Origin: Isoetes taiwanensis
Taxonomy: Eukaryota > Streptophyta > Lycopodiopsida > Isoetales > Isoetaceae
Reading direction: 5' to 3'
Assembly: GCA_021234155.1 (NCBI GenBank)
Contig: JAJEKV010000767.1
Coordinates: 1-64,000, forward strand
DNA length: 64,000 nucleotides
The position numbers were made by a program, and so were the translations under genes. Below, in pieces: positions 34,654 to 44,684 of this stretch. Positions within the stretch are counted from its first letter, which is position 1; each line of letters opens with the position of its first letter. The notes beneath the pieces are model-generated. The model did no database searches, was not told where the DNA came from, and was given only the letters and a program-made list of their open reading frames with translations.

Positions 34654-35186
34654 AACTGGTCAAGCTGAGAGCAGCAAGAAGAATGAAGAAGATTTTAATT
34701 TAGATCTCTGACGGATTTTTGTTGTGGCTACTGATTGACATCTATTATTTATTGCCATTATTGGCTTATTGATATAACACAAAACCAGTAATGAAATTAT
34801 TATTATTATGTTTACTAAATTTGTGTTTTTTGTACATCGACCTCTAATGAATTACATGCTCATGTCTCAAATCTGCTATTTTCATGTGCTTAACTCTAAA
34901 AAACCAAAGTCCTGTCCAAAGAGTGCCCCAAAAACAGGCCAAAAAAAAACTGATACTCCTGAAACTTTGAACCTTTCTTAAAAAAGCCCAATTTCTGAAG
35001 TGCCGTGCTTTTTCTAAAGGAATCTTTGAAACGGGAGTGCTGCAACACTCCCGTTTAATTTGCAACCTTGTTCAAGTCTTAATCCATTTCTTGGGATGGA
35101 ATTGGGAACTGTAAAGGGGAAGTAAATAGAGTGGAGCAGAACCAATCTAAGTTGCCTCCAGCCAAAGGACAGGCATTTATCCAAGT
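34654..35186. other. Spacer between methyltransferase gene and chromovirus LTR
   Basis: AT-rich, no gene recognised. It contains one strong hairpin at 35,029-35,056. The last five bases before the LTR, CAAGT at 35,182-35,186, would be one copy of the chromovirus target-site duplication; the partner is not visible. Confidence 0.5.
35029..35056. repeat. Hairpin with 11-bp perfect arms
   Basis: AAACGGGAGTG and CACTCCCGTTT surround a loop of about 6 bp. No T-run follows, so this is not a bacterial-type terminator. It could be a small palindromic insertion. Confidence 0.6.
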
Positions 35187-36793
35187 TGTGACGCTCCCTG
35201 AACATATACGACACTCGAACGTATACATACGGGGACTTTCCCATCCCATGGCAACCAACTCACCATGAGCAGGGCCCTCCGTCTAACTCGGGCCATCTAT
35301 AAGAAGATGCTCAAGTGAAGGACACAGAGGGGTCATTCGGCCCACGCCTTCAATGGGGCTCCTATGTCGCGGAAGCGTGAATACAAGGTTAGCACACAGC
35401 ATAATCATATCATAATTTACCACCACGAGGGGTGGCACATCCATCCAAGTGACAACAACAAAGAATATGCATTTAATACTAGGGAAAACACCCAAACCCA
35501 TGGTTCTACCCCGGCTCAGACTCCAGGGAGGTTCGACTGACGGCTAGGTCTCAAGAGATCAGCAGACCGAATCTAGACATGGCGTTGGCTGGCATAGAAC
35601 ATCGGCTAGGGTTTTCCACTCCATCCGCCCCTCCTGTGCACACTTTGCAAATGAGTCCAATCATGCTATGGCGTCAATATAGCCTTCCGGACACGCAGAC
35701 TCAAGGTATCACCCTTCGAGCCTACTCCAGGGTTCATGAAGCCCCGTCCAATGAGGCAGGTCAGGGAAGCGTCCCCTTCCAGGATCACAGTGGTTCCATG
35801 GGTGAGCTAGAGAATACGTGCCGCATCAGCGACCCCTGCATCCGTACCCGACTTACTCACCCTAAATCTACTCAAAGCTTAATGGGGTGCCCCCATACGG
35901 GTCACACCCACGTACCCTGAGGGAGTGTCGGACCCATACCGGCCCCTCGTGACCGGCCATCGGGCCTAGCCCTTGTAGGGTCTCGGGGAGCCTTTTATGT
36001 TAGGTGCAAGACCCCACCCCCACTTCAACTTGCGTCCCTTATCCGGTGCTAAGCAATTCCATAGCATCCACGCACTTCGGTGGTCTCTTGTGCAATGTGC
36101 CGCGAACTAATGGGAAGTAGGGGATCAACCTAGGAGTATACTACTAACATGGCTCAGAGGTCTCTACCCCCTTAATTCCCCATTTCGAGTAATACTATGC
36201 AAAGAACTATCAATCCATCCTTTAAGAGCAAGACCAGAATCAGAAATAAAGAGAACTCACCTTTACAATCAAGGGTTAGTTCCTACAAGTAAAGCACATA
36301 GAGAATAGACGAAACAAACACAACAAGTGCCCAACAGGGCCGCTACCCTAGAATTCTCAAGCTACACTAACCACCCACCTGAGTTCCTGCTGGATCCGTT
36401 GTCATTTGGTGCTTCCATCTTCCCTGGACTTGGCGCTCATCTCTGGACACACAGGTAAAGGTGCTTGGCAAAGGTGGGCGCTCAGCTCCTGCTCCTCTTG
36501 GACGATTAGGGGGGTCAATTAGGGATAGGGTCAAGTTGATGGATCAATTTGGAATTCCCCATGCTGGCCAATCGATTTAGGTCAGGTGGCGCCTTCCCAA
36601 AGCATTTAGACATTAATTAACCCATTTACATATTAATTCCTTAATTATAGGTTATTATCCTTAATAATTAAATTAGCATAGCTAATTTAATCCCTTTTAG
36701 GACAACCCCCTAGATTACAATACCCCATTACCTTTAATGGGTGACGGATCAGTATATTTATACGCATACCGTATAAATACTTGGAACGTCACA
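35187..36793 (-). mobile_element. 3' LTR of the chromovirus, 1,607 bp
   Basis: On the minus strand the LTR runs TGTGACGTTCC to GGAGCGTCACA, so its ends form an 11-bp imperfect inverted repeat with TG/CA termini. It starts immediately after a purine tract, as required for plus-strand priming. A TATAAATA box-like sequence lies about 35 bp inside the start (GTATAAATAC). The open frames inside are not conserved coding. No second copy occurs in the window, so the 5' LTR is either beyond base 64,000 or deleted. Confidence 0.8.
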
Positions 36794-36806
36794 TTCTCCC
36801 CTCCTT
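36794..36806 (-). promoter_or_regulatory. Polypurine tract of the chromovirus
   Basis: AAGGAGGGGAGAA on the minus strand, directly abutting the LTR start TGTGACG. This is the standard site from which plus-strand DNA synthesis begins in LTR retrotransposons. Confidence 0.8.
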
Positions 36807-37383
36807 AGAAAATAATGTTGTCCTCAGCATTGGGGTTAGATATAAAAATAGAAAATTATATTATGAAGGAAGGTAATTCCTTATTTCCGAAGGTAATACA
36901 TTGAAAATTTTAAAGTTTGAAATAGTTTAAGCACCGAGGTGCATTTCACATGGTCATCACAAGCAAAAAGTTCAAGGACCGAAGTCCAATATCAACATCA
37001 GAGTAACAAAAGACAAGACGTGTAGACAAAATAAAACTGGAGAAGTCGGGTCATCAGCAACCCTCTATACATGGGCAGGTCACGTACTGCTCACTGGCCT
37101 GCACATGTCAATACATAAGTTTATGTAGGTAAGATAATTAGGTTGTAGTTGAAGGGACCACCCCCTATAAGAATAAAAGAAAATCTAGCTACAAGGGAGC
37201 CTATCATGCCTATGGTTCGCAGTTCATTGCGGCGTAAGGAATGGCCAAGTTCCTATTATAGCCAAGATGAACGCGGCCTATCAGTTACATGCTTTCCAAG
37301 CAGTTCGCGGTGATATCCACGTTGAGAGTGCACCACGTCCTAGGGAACACGAATGTGATCCCATCATTGGTAACTATTATTAA
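36807..37383 (-). other. 3' untranslated region of the chromovirus
   Basis: Between the pol stop and the polypurine tract. No conserved frame or motif seen; AT-rich near the polypurine tract. Confidence 0.5.
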
Positions 37384-38385
37384 CTACGATGCAGCTACCC
37401 CTCTACTGTATGATTCTCGGCGAATCAAGCCTTCAAGCTTACCGCCGGGAGCGGGGTTGATAGCATCGTTGATGGTGCAGCCTTGAGATTCCCGCATGAA
37501 GTCTGGATAGTGCTTCTCAAGGTCCACTTCCATCACCCACGTAGCATCCTCCACTGGCAAGTGTTTCCACTTGACCAAATATTGCAGCATTTGGGTCCTT
37601 CTGGTCTGTTTATATGCTCGATCAAGAAGAGCTTTAGGCACTATATCTAAATGCTCTTCTGTCATTTCAAGTAGGGTGGGTGTATCCAAGATCTCCTCTG
37701 GATCTGGGGTGTGCTGCTTTAGAAGACTCACATGAAAGACCTTGTGGATCTTCAAGCGGGGTGGCAATTCCAGGCGATATGCCTGTTCCCCAACACGTTC
37801 AGTGATTTTGAACGGCCCAGTCCATCTGGGTGCCAGCTTCTTGCAGTTACCAATTTTAAGCTTGGCTTGTTTTACCTTAATCTTAAGCCAAACCGATTCA
37901 CCTATCTGGAAGACTCGTGGGGTCCTGTGCTTATCTGCTACACTCTTCTGGCGACTGCGTGCAGCCAATAAGTATCCACGAACTTCTTCAACCAAAGCTT
38001 GCATTTCTAAGAGGAGTTGTTGAGATACCTCCACTTTAGAAATGGGGTTATGCGATGTGTCTGGAGTAAGGCATTGATAACCATAATTTATCATGAAGGG
38101 AGACATTCTAGAAGATTCCTGTTTCATACTGTTATAGGCAAACTCAACTAGATAAATATAGTCAGCCCATTGTGATTGCTTACTCCACACATAACTGCGT
38201 AGCATGTCCTCTATAATATGATTGGTACGCTCTGTCTGACCGTCCGTCTGAGGATGATATGCCGTACTCATAGCAAGCTTGGTTTGGATGGTGGCAAAGA
38301 AATCTTTCCAGAATGCACTTACGAATTTGGGATCCCTGTCGGAGTCAATGTGGCATTCCGTGCAATCTGAAGATCTCCTTTGCAA
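37384..38385 (-). CDS. Chromovirus integrase C-terminal half with chromodomain
   Basis: Continuation of pol after a frame break near 38,350. It begins inside the integrase core: [12 protein letters not shown] holds the second catalytic Asp (about residue 14) and [19 protein letters not shown] the catalytic Glu (about residue 53). A GPFKI-type SH3-like region follows around residues 188-220. It ends with a chromodomain at about residues 258-300, with [17 protein letters not shown] chromodomain at the integrase C-terminus defines chromoviruses of Ty3/gypsy and usually steers integration towards chromatin with methylated histone H3. The tail of about 40 residues after the chromodomain is unassigned. 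Confidence 0.9.
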   Translation of the reverse strand: MQRRSSDCTECHIDSDRDPKFVSAFWKDFFATIQTKLAMSTAYHPQTDGQTERTNHIIEDMLRSYVWSKQSQWADYIYLVEFAYNSMKQESSRMSPFMINYGYQCLTPDTSHNPISKVEVSQQLLLEMQALVEEVRGYLLAARSRQKSVADKHRTPRVFQIGESVWLKIKVKQAKLKIGNCKKLAPRWTGPFKITERVGEQAYRLELPPRLKIHKVFHVSLLKQHTPDPEEILDTPTLLEMTEEHLDIVPKALLDRAYKQTRRTQMLQYLVKWKHLPVEDATWVMEVDLEKHYPDFMRESQGCTINDAINPAPGGKLEGLIRRESYSRGVAAS

Positions 38386-40204
38386 AAAGCAGAGCAGTAT
38401 CGAAGGCAGTGTCCGTGGTCCGACATGGCAAGAAATGAGCCATTTTTGACAATTTGTCGACCACTACCATCAATGCATCATATCCACGGAGAGCACGTGG
38501 AAGGCCCACAATGAAATCCATGGTTATCATTTCCCACTTAGCATTGGGCACGTCCAGCGGTTGCAACTCTCCTGGAATCCTTAATTGCTCAGCCTTGGTT
38601 TGCTGACACACTTGACACTGCTTAATGTACCTGGCAATGTCCTTCTTCATCGAAGGCCAAAAATAACTGGAGCGGATCTTAAAGTAGGTCTTCATGAAAC
38701 CTGCATGTCCAGCTATAGGGTTGTTGTGCGTGTCATGGAGAATTAGCTTACGTACTCCTGAAGTCTCAGGTACACACAACTTATCCTTGTAATATAACAA
38801 GTTGCCTTCTTTCTTATACGAACGGAAAGCTTCACGTTCTTTATCTGTGCGTGCCTCCTTAGCCAAACTATCCCAAACATCACGGAACTCGGGATCTGTG
38901 GCCAAGGTCTGTTCTATCTGTTTCCCAAACTCACTGGTGAGTGTGGAAATCGCATTACAATGGGTTCGGGTTACCAAGGGATGGCGTGACAATGCATCTG
39001 CAACCACATTGTTTTTCCCAGGCTTATACATAATCTCAAAATCATATTCCTCGAGAAACTCCATCCATCTTCTTTGACGGAGATTGAGATTGGGCTGGGT
39101 TGTTAGATAACGGAGACTCTGATGATCCGTATCCAACTGAAATCTTCTACCAAGAAGGTAGTGTCTCCATATATGCACAGCACGGACAATGGCTAACAAT
39201 TCCTGATCATGGGTAGGGTATCGCTGCTCAGTTCCGTTCATTTTCTTTGAATCATAGGCAATGACCCTCCCCTCCTGCATTAGGACTCCACCGGTTGCAA
39301 TCTTACTGGCATCCGTTGCCAATAATTTATCCTTTTTAGGATCGGGCAAAGTGAGGACTGGTGCTGACGTTAAAGCATCTTTAAGCTGCTGAAAACTTCC
39401 CTGGACCTTTGCTTTCCAATGCTCAATCCAATCCTTCACCTTTTCATGCTTTGTAAGATTAGTAAGAGGTGCTGCAATTTTTGCAAAATCCTTAACAAAT
39501 TTCCGATAATACCCTGCTAATCCCAAGAAGCTTCGGACCTCTGAAACATTACCTGGAATAGGCCAATCCCTCACTGCCTCTATCTTTGCTGGATCTGTAG
39601 CAATTCCCTCTGCTGAAATGACATGTCCCAAATAATCCACCTTCAGAGTGGCAAACTTGCACTTAGAGAACTTGGCAAAGAGCTGATAACGTCTTAACTT
39701 TTGTAGGGCCAATCGAAGATGGGCCTCATGCTCCCCTAGAGTTTTACTATAGATGAGAATGTCATCAAAGAAAATAACAACAAAGTCATCCAAGTATTGG
39801 CGGAAGACATCATTCATTAAGCGCATAAAAGTCGCGGGGGCATTTGTTAATCCAAAAGGCATAACGGTAAACTCATAATGCCCATATCTAGTGCGAAAAG
39901 CAGATTTATGGATGTCCTCCTCCTTAATCCTTATTTGATGATATCCGGAGCGTAAATCAATTTTTGAGAAATACTTGGCCCCTTGCAACTGGTCCATTAG
40001 GTCATCTGCCCTAGGCAAAGCATAGCGATTCTTGATGGTGTATTTATTGAGCTGCCTATAATCAATACACATCCTCAAGGAGCCATCCTTTTTCTTAACA
40101 AAAAGGATAGGAGCGCCAAAAGGCGAAACACTAGGTCGAATGAAGCCTAGGTTTAATAACTCCTGAAGTTGTTTCTTAAGCTCTGCCAATTCAAGGGGAC
40201 TCAT
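38345..40204 (-). CDS. Chromovirus reverse transcriptase, RNase H and integrase N-terminal half
   Basis: A clean 619-codon frame. The RT has [18 protein letters not shown] (about residues 35-53), DLRSGYHQI (about 82-90) and the catalytic FFDDILIYS (about 143-151), with Phe in place of the usual Tyr before the Asp pair. RNase H has [16 protein letters not shown] (about 293-308) and [26 protein letters not shown] connector follows. The integrase begins with a zinc site of the HHCC type ([11 protein letters not shown] then CQVCQQTK) and the first catalytic Asp in MDFIVGLP. The frame ends at LHGMPH; the next residues of integrase continue in another frame (37,384-38,385), so one indel near 38,350 breaks pol. 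Upstream it is separated from gag-protease only by an in-frame TAA at 40,208-40,210. Confidence 0.93.
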   Translation of the reverse strand: MSPLELAELKKQLQELLNLGFIRPSVSPFGAPILFVKKKDGSLRMCIDYRQLNKYTIKNRYALPRADDLMDQLQGAKYFSKIDLRSGYHQIRIKEEDIHKSAFRTRYGHYEFTVMPFGLTNAPATFMRLMNDVFRQYLDDFVVIFFDDILIYSKTLGEHEAHLRLALQKLRRYQLFAKFSKCKFATLKVDYLGHVISAEGIATDPAKIEAVRDWPIPGNVSEVRSFLGLAGYYRKFVKDFAKIAAPLTNLTKHEKVKDWIEHWKAKVQGSFQQLKDALTSAPVLTLPDPKKDKLLATDASKIATGGVLMQEGRVIAYDSKKMNGTEQRYPTHDQELLAIVRAVHIWRHYLLGRRFQLDTDHQSLRYLTTQPNLNLRQRRWMEFLEEYDFEIMYKPGKNNVVADALSRHPLVTRTHCNAISTLTSEFGKQIEQTLATDPEFRDVWDSLAKEARTDKEREAFRSYKKEGNLLYYKDKLCVPETSGVRKLILHDTHNNPIAGHAGFMKTYFKIRSSYFWPSMKKDIARYIKQCQVCQQTKAEQLRIPGELQPLDVPNAKWEMITMDFIVGLPRALRGYDALMVVVDKLSKMAHFLPCRTTDTAFDTALLFAKEIFRLHGMPH

Positions 40205-40207
40205 ACG

Positions 40208-41857
40208 TTACGGGGCCTTACTAGTAGGCATGGTACCTGGTTCTAAAGCTATCTCACATTCTACCCCTCTAAAGGGAGGAAGCTTCTGGAAAAGATCGCT
40301 AAATTCTCGGAGAAGGTTAGCAATCCCCTCTGGCAAGGTATCAACTACTTGCTTCTGCTTAGCATCTGACTCAATGGAGGCAAGTCTGATAATGCAAAGC
40401 AACTTATCCTTACGTATAGCCTTATCTAACTGCCTGATGGTCATAGACTGCATAATAGGGTTAAATGGATCACCTTTTATAGTCACGCGGGCTCCATTAG
40501 CTGCGTTGAAGGTAACCTCTCGTTTCTCGCAGTCTATATTGGCTTTTGCAGATGCCAAGAATTCCATACCAACAATAAGATCATATTTGCCAATATCCAT
40601 TATCTCGGCACCCAAGGCAACTGGTGCACCTGGCAACTGCATCTTAAGGTTAATGCGACGGCCATGAGTGTGTCTGATCTTACCACTGGCTAAAGTGACA
40701 GGCTTCGGTCGGGATCTCAAAGTTTCAAGTCGCAATACCTGGGCCATTCTAGGAGAAGCAAAATTATGTGTACTACCCGTATCCATCAGAATTATAAAAG
40801 GTTTGCTATCTACTTGACCTATGGTGGAAATAACGGCAGGTTGACTTTCAGCATTGCCGGTTTCAATGGCTGCAAGGATGTGGGACTCGCCGTGAATGTA
40901 TTCGGGAACCTCCTCGTCGACAGGTAGTGTCGACTCGAGATCGTCCCAATCGAGGTCGGCCATGGCCAGCTGGGCAGTCTGTATGACATAAGGGCAATTC
41001 TGCATGAAGTGCCCGGGCCGCATACACCTGTAACATGCCTTATCTCTGTGTAGCTGATCTCGGGCCTCTTTGGGAATAGACTGTAAGAGGTTCCGAACTT
41101 CCTTACCGACATTGTTCGATTTATCGGGCACGCTGAAGGAGACTTTCCTTTCCTGGCGGCTGTTAGAGTTCTGCTGAGAGGGTCCCGGACTCGGCGAACG
41201 GGCCTTATAAGGTGTGTATGGGCGTGGTTGGGAGTAAGGTGCTGGGCGTTGGTACTGGCTTCGCGGTGTGTCCTCTTCAGGGCTCAATGCCTTAGCCTCA
41301 GCCTCGGCAACCGACTTGGGGTCTGTGGCCTTAACCATTCGTTTAATTGATGGGGCCAATCCTTCAATATAACCCTCCACCGCCCTCTTTTCATTCATAC
41401 CTGGTACATATAGCCTCAGGCGCATGAATTCGTCTGTGTAGGCCTGAACTGACATGCCCTTTTGCTCCAACCGGTAAAAAATTTGGATCTGTTGGCATTT
41501 ATGCGTACGAGGCACGTAATGCGACTTAAAGGCTTTTGCAAACTTTTTGAACTTGCACCTGCTTCTGTCCAGATGCTTGGCTCTGGCATAACCCTTCCAC
41601 CAAATACGGGCAGCTCCTGTAAGGTTTGTGGTGGCAACCTTCCCGGTATCCTTTTCTGTCATACCGTAGGATTTTCCAAACTCCTTCATCTCATCCAACC
41701 AGGACTCTGCATTCAGTCCGCCTCTAGATTTCCCATCAAACTGGGCCAGTTTCCTATTCTTCCATATACTAGTTATGGCCGTATCAACCGTCTTACGGTA
41801 CTCCTTGTCCCGACGCTTTGCATGGTCACCGGATGATACAGACGACTCAAAGGACAT
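40208..41857 (-). CDS. Chromovirus gag (capsid, nucleocapsid) and aspartic protease
   Basis: A 549-codon frame. The capsid region has AARIWWKGYARAKH and YRLEQKGMSVQAYTDEFMRL, typical of the Ty3/gypsy gag domain. The nucleocapsid has one CX2CX4HX4C knuckle, CYRCMRPGHFMQNC (about residues 275-288), after a basic, Pro/Ser/Gln-rich linker. The protease has ILMDTGSTHNF (about residues 356-366) as its catalytic site and an IVGMEFL motif downstream. The frame ends at SKAP with TAA, exactly where the conserved start of RT begins in the same frame, so gag and pol were one continuous frame and the stop is a single substitution or miscall. At the other end it is in frame with 41,897-42,163 across a TGA. 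Confidence 0.9.
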   Translation of the reverse strand: MSFESSVSSGDHAKRRDKEYRKTVDTAITSIWKNRKLAQFDGKSRGGLNAESWLDEMKEFGKSYGMTEKDTGKVATTNLTGAARIWWKGYARAKHLDRSRCKFKKFAKAFKSHYVPRTHKCQQIQIFYRLEQKGMSVQAYTDEFMRLRLYVPGMNEKRAVEGYIEGLAPSIKRMVKATDPKSVAEAEAKALSPEEDTPRSQYQRPAPYSQPRPYTPYKARSPSPGPSQQNSNSRQERKVSFSVPDKSNNVGKEVRNLLQSIPKEARDQLHRDKACYRCMRPGHFMQNCPYVIQTAQLAMADLDWDDLESTLPVDEEVPEYIHGESHILAAIETGNAESQPAVISTIGQVDSKPFIILMDTGSTHNFASPRMAQVLRLETLRSRPKPVTLASGKIRHTHGRRINLKMQLPGAPVALGAEIMDIGKYDLIVGMEFLASAKANIDCEKREVTFNAANGARVTIKGDPFNPIMQSMTIRQLDKAIRKDKLLCIIRLASIESDAKQKQVVDTLPEGIANLLREFSDLFQKLPPFRGVECEIALEPGTMPTSKAP

Positions 41858-41896
41858 AGAAGTGGCTGATGGTGAAGATGTAGCACTATAGGAACT

Positions 41897-42163
41897 TCAA
41901 TGGCATTTGGAACGGTGCTTCCTTCGTGCGGGTACAGGGCTTGGTTCAGGTGCAAGTGGCTGCTGGGGTGGTGGACTTGGCGGTAACGGGGGTAACTCCG
42001 GCCCATTCTCCTGCATAGGCTGCGGTGGGTTGGCATTCAAGACATAAGTTTGCAGCTCAACTAACTGTCGCTTCATCAACAGTAGTTCTTGCTCAGGTGT
42101 TAATCTGCTAGCATTCGAGGGTGTCTGCCACGGGCCGTTACGTGCACCATCTATAGTGAGCAT
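41897..42163 (-). CDS. N-terminal extension of chromovirus gag
   Basis: An 88-codon frame starting at an ATG at 42,163. It has a helical segment, RLTPEQELLLMKRQLVELQTYV, then a proline-rich run and a basic end, RRKHRSKCH. The TGA that closes it is in the same frame as the gag-protease frame beginning about 40 bp downstream, and the intervening codons are Ser/Thr/Ala-rich and open. I therefore read it as the true gag N-terminus, cut off by one nonsense change. A coiled-coil N-terminus is plausible for capsid assembly. Confidence 0.65.
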   Translation of the reverse strand: MLTIDGARNGPWQTPSNASRLTPEQELLLMKRQLVELQTYVLNANPPQPMQENGPELPPLPPSPPPQQPLAPEPSPVPARRKHRSKCH

Positions 42164-42393
42164 AAAAAGGTATAAGGAGAATTATAGTGACATCAAGCCT
42201 CATAAAGAAGATCATTTCGAAAGAGTACAATAGAAAAGATCTTTATCATAAGTGAGAACAGTCATTTCATTGAAAGTTATTACATTGAAGCCAGTTACAA
42301 CTTAAAGTTATATAATACAGAGGTAGACACTTTACATTGGGCAATTTTTTCAACTCACACATAACATAGAAAACAAAACTGAGTGGACCAGGC
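42164..42393 (-). other. AT-rich gap between upstream ORF and gag
   Basis: Non-coding appearance. On the minus strand a TTTTTATGCTCACTATAG run just before the gag ATG could also serve as a splice acceptor, which would join upstream exons to gag. Confidence 0.35.
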
Positions 42394-42861
42394 CTAGGGG
42401 TTCGCGAAAGGGTACAAGATAGAGTAGCGAACGCTCTCGCGTACAGCTCTCACTAACTCGTAGCGAGCCCAGGCCTGGACGATAACAGGTTGGTAATCCA
42501 GTGTGGGGCTGATGATGAGGAGATTAAAGAGCCTTCTCAAAGCATAGAAAATCTGCCACAAGTGATCGTTGGCGTCAGCAAAAGCTTCATGCCTTGTCAT
42601 GTCCCAATAGTCCCATGTTCGGCGAAGAGTTTGCTGTAAGTCCTCAAAGGCCCGTTCTCTGAGAATGTTAACTACTTCCAAGCCTTTAGCGGGATCATAG
42701 GGCTCTCCTTCTTCTTCTTCAGGTTCCCCTTCCTCATAATCACCGTCTCGCTCTGGGTATTCCCCATACCGTTGGCCGTAGTCCTGTTGGGGAGGCCCTG
42801 GATCATCTCGTCGTATCTGGTTGGTGATTCTTTCTTCATATTCTTCGTCCCTCGTCTGCAA
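42394..42861 (-). CDS. Unrecognised acidic ORF/exon upstream of gag
   Basis: A frame of about 155 codons. The first 60 residues are Asp/Glu/Tyr/Arg-rich (for example EGEPEEEEGEPYDPAKG), and the remainder is predicted helical with YWDMTRHEAFADANDHLWQIFYALRRLF. A good splice acceptor, CCGTCTTGCAG, stands just upstream at about 42,855-42,865, so this may be the last exon of the protein encoded at 43,066-44,510 and not a separate gene. No known domain. It is on the chromovirus strand, 231 bp before gag. Confidence 0.5.
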   Translation of the reverse strand: MQTRDEEYEERITNQIRRDDPGPPQQDYGQRYGEYPERDGDYEEGEPEEEEGEPYDPAKGLEVVNILRERAFEDLQQTLRRTWDYWDMTRHEAFADANDHLWQIFYALRRLFNLLIISPTLDYQPVIVQAWARYELVRAVRESVRYSILYPFANP

Positions 42862-43065
42862 GACGGTAGGAATGAATATAGAACATTGAACAATTTTCTA
42901 ATAGATACAAGGAGGCATCATGGAAGAGAACAATTTAATTGTATTCATTGATACAATAGTCATAGTTGATAAGAAGATGGCACATCATAGTTTATGAAAT
43001 GGCTAAAGAAAATGCCAAACCAGAATTTACAACTATACGCAGTATAAGATGCGTAATACAATTAT

Positions 43066-44510
43066 CTAAGAACTACTAGGTCCCTCCTCTTCGTCCATAG
43101 GCTGAGGAGGTGGACGGTAGCGCATCAAAGTAGCACTGGGGCTAGCAGAGAGGGCGGCTCGAGCTGCTGCTTCCGGTGATAAGCAAGTGGCTAAAGGTGC
43201 CGCCACAAGAAGTCGCATATTAGCGCAGCCCGCCACGTCCCCCAATGCTGCTATAGCCAAATCTCGTCAGACCAATGTGATGGTGGTGGCATGGTAGTCT
43301 ATCTTCTTATGGCCCGCCAAAGTGGATATGGCACGAAGTGCCCACCAAGAAGCTTCAGAAGAAGGCCCCAAGTTCCTGGAGAAGAACAATACCTCACCTT
43401 GCCGAAAGGCTGAAAGAAAGAATCGGGGCACATGGTTGCCCATTGCCCTAATCTGAGGATCCCTGGAGGTCTCCACTTCCTTTTCCAAGTTGACGGGGAT
43501 CTTCTCCTCCTCTGCTTCTTCCTTGTCATCCCGAAGACTTTCCTTGGTGTCCCAAAGGTCTTCCTCTTCATCATCGGCCTCTCCCATGGTGATTTGCAAA
43601 GGCGGATCGGCCAGAGGAGGCCGCATCTGAGCTGCAAAGTGCTCCTCCGGAGGCTGGGGTGTGTCAGTCAATAAGAACTGCCAAAGTGACAAAAGTCTTC
43701 TGGCCGGTATGCCAACAAGTTCTCGACTGGTGGGGGATGCACAACCGGTGTGGTAAAGTCGAGGAAGTCATCCTGGCAATACTCAGCAAGATCATAGAGG
43801 ACCTCTATCTTCTTGCGGCCCCGCATCCCAGCAATGACGCGGTAGGCCTACATAATGTCCTCAAGAATCAGGTACTCTTGGTTATTCAAGAGTACTGTAG
43901 GAAGAAGATTAAGCCCTTCGAGCTTGAGGGCTTTCTCTCGACTTGCAAAGGCTTCAGTGGCAACTTCCCTCCACCTTACAAAATCCTGCTCGTCGACGAC
44001 TTTGTCGTCTTCCGGGTCAGGGGGTACAGGCGTAGAGGAATGCTCAGCAGCTATCTTTTCATCCTCAATATACTGGTCCATAATGATGGCCAGTGCAAAT
44101 CGGGCCTCAAAACAAGCTTCCCGATCTATTGTGACGATAGGGAGGTCAGTCCCTCGCCTCCTTATGCCCTTAATGACATTTCAGGCATGCTCATCATCCC
44201 CTAACATTTGGAGCAGGGTGTGGAAGTCGAGATAGAGCTGTGAATCATCGTCGTTGTAGACACATGTAGGTAAAATCTCTTCACAATAGAACTGAAGGAA
44301 GGTGGCGTAATCGGGATGCGCTTGCATGTTAGAGATAAGGTCTACCTGCTGGAGGAGATAAGGGTGAAGGTCAAAGGGGACCGCGGGGTCCCAATGCTCT
44401 CCATCTAGATACCACTGCTGTAAGGTTGGGCGATCCATAAGGATGAAGGCGCAAGAGAGGAGAAGGCAAACGCTGAAAACAAGAAGGAAAAATGAAACCC
44501 TAATGGCCAA
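43066..44510 (-). pseudogene. Long unrecognised ORF upstream of gag, broken by three stops and one indel
   Basis: Four open blocks lie end to end on the minus strand. They are in one frame except for a single one-base shift near 43,690 in a T run. The interrupting codons are TGA (44,181-44,183), TAG (43,848-43,850) and TGA (43,267-43,269). The protein would be about 470 residues from the ATG at 44,436 (MDRPTLQQWYLDGEHW), or longer from 44,510, where the first 23 residues are hydrophobic like a signal peptide. It is acidic in the middle (EADDEEEDLWDTKESLRDDKEEAEEEK). No known domain is recognised. It sits between the H3-fold ORF and gag on the chromovirus strand and may be an additional gene of that element. 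Confidence 0.5.
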
Positions 44511-44684
44511 AAAGGGGCTTTATACATTTCGGCACGTTTCCCGAAATTATTATTAAAAATTATTATTTAATTAATAATTTATTTGGAAAAAAAAACATTT
44601 TTATATTCACAACTTCAAAATTTGGAATACTTTACATAGATAAGTCCACAAAATTTTTACAACAGAAGGAAGATAGTCGCCTAG
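44511..44684. other. AT-rich spacer between H3-fold ORF and next ORF
   Basis: About 170 bp of A/T-rich DNA with TTAATTAATAATTTATT. No gene. No LTR terminus seen. Confidence 0.5.

Noticed and set aside
35579-35920. 113-codon frame inside the chromovirus LTR
   Set aside because: Lies on the opposite strand within a regulatory LTR, with no motif; likely chance.
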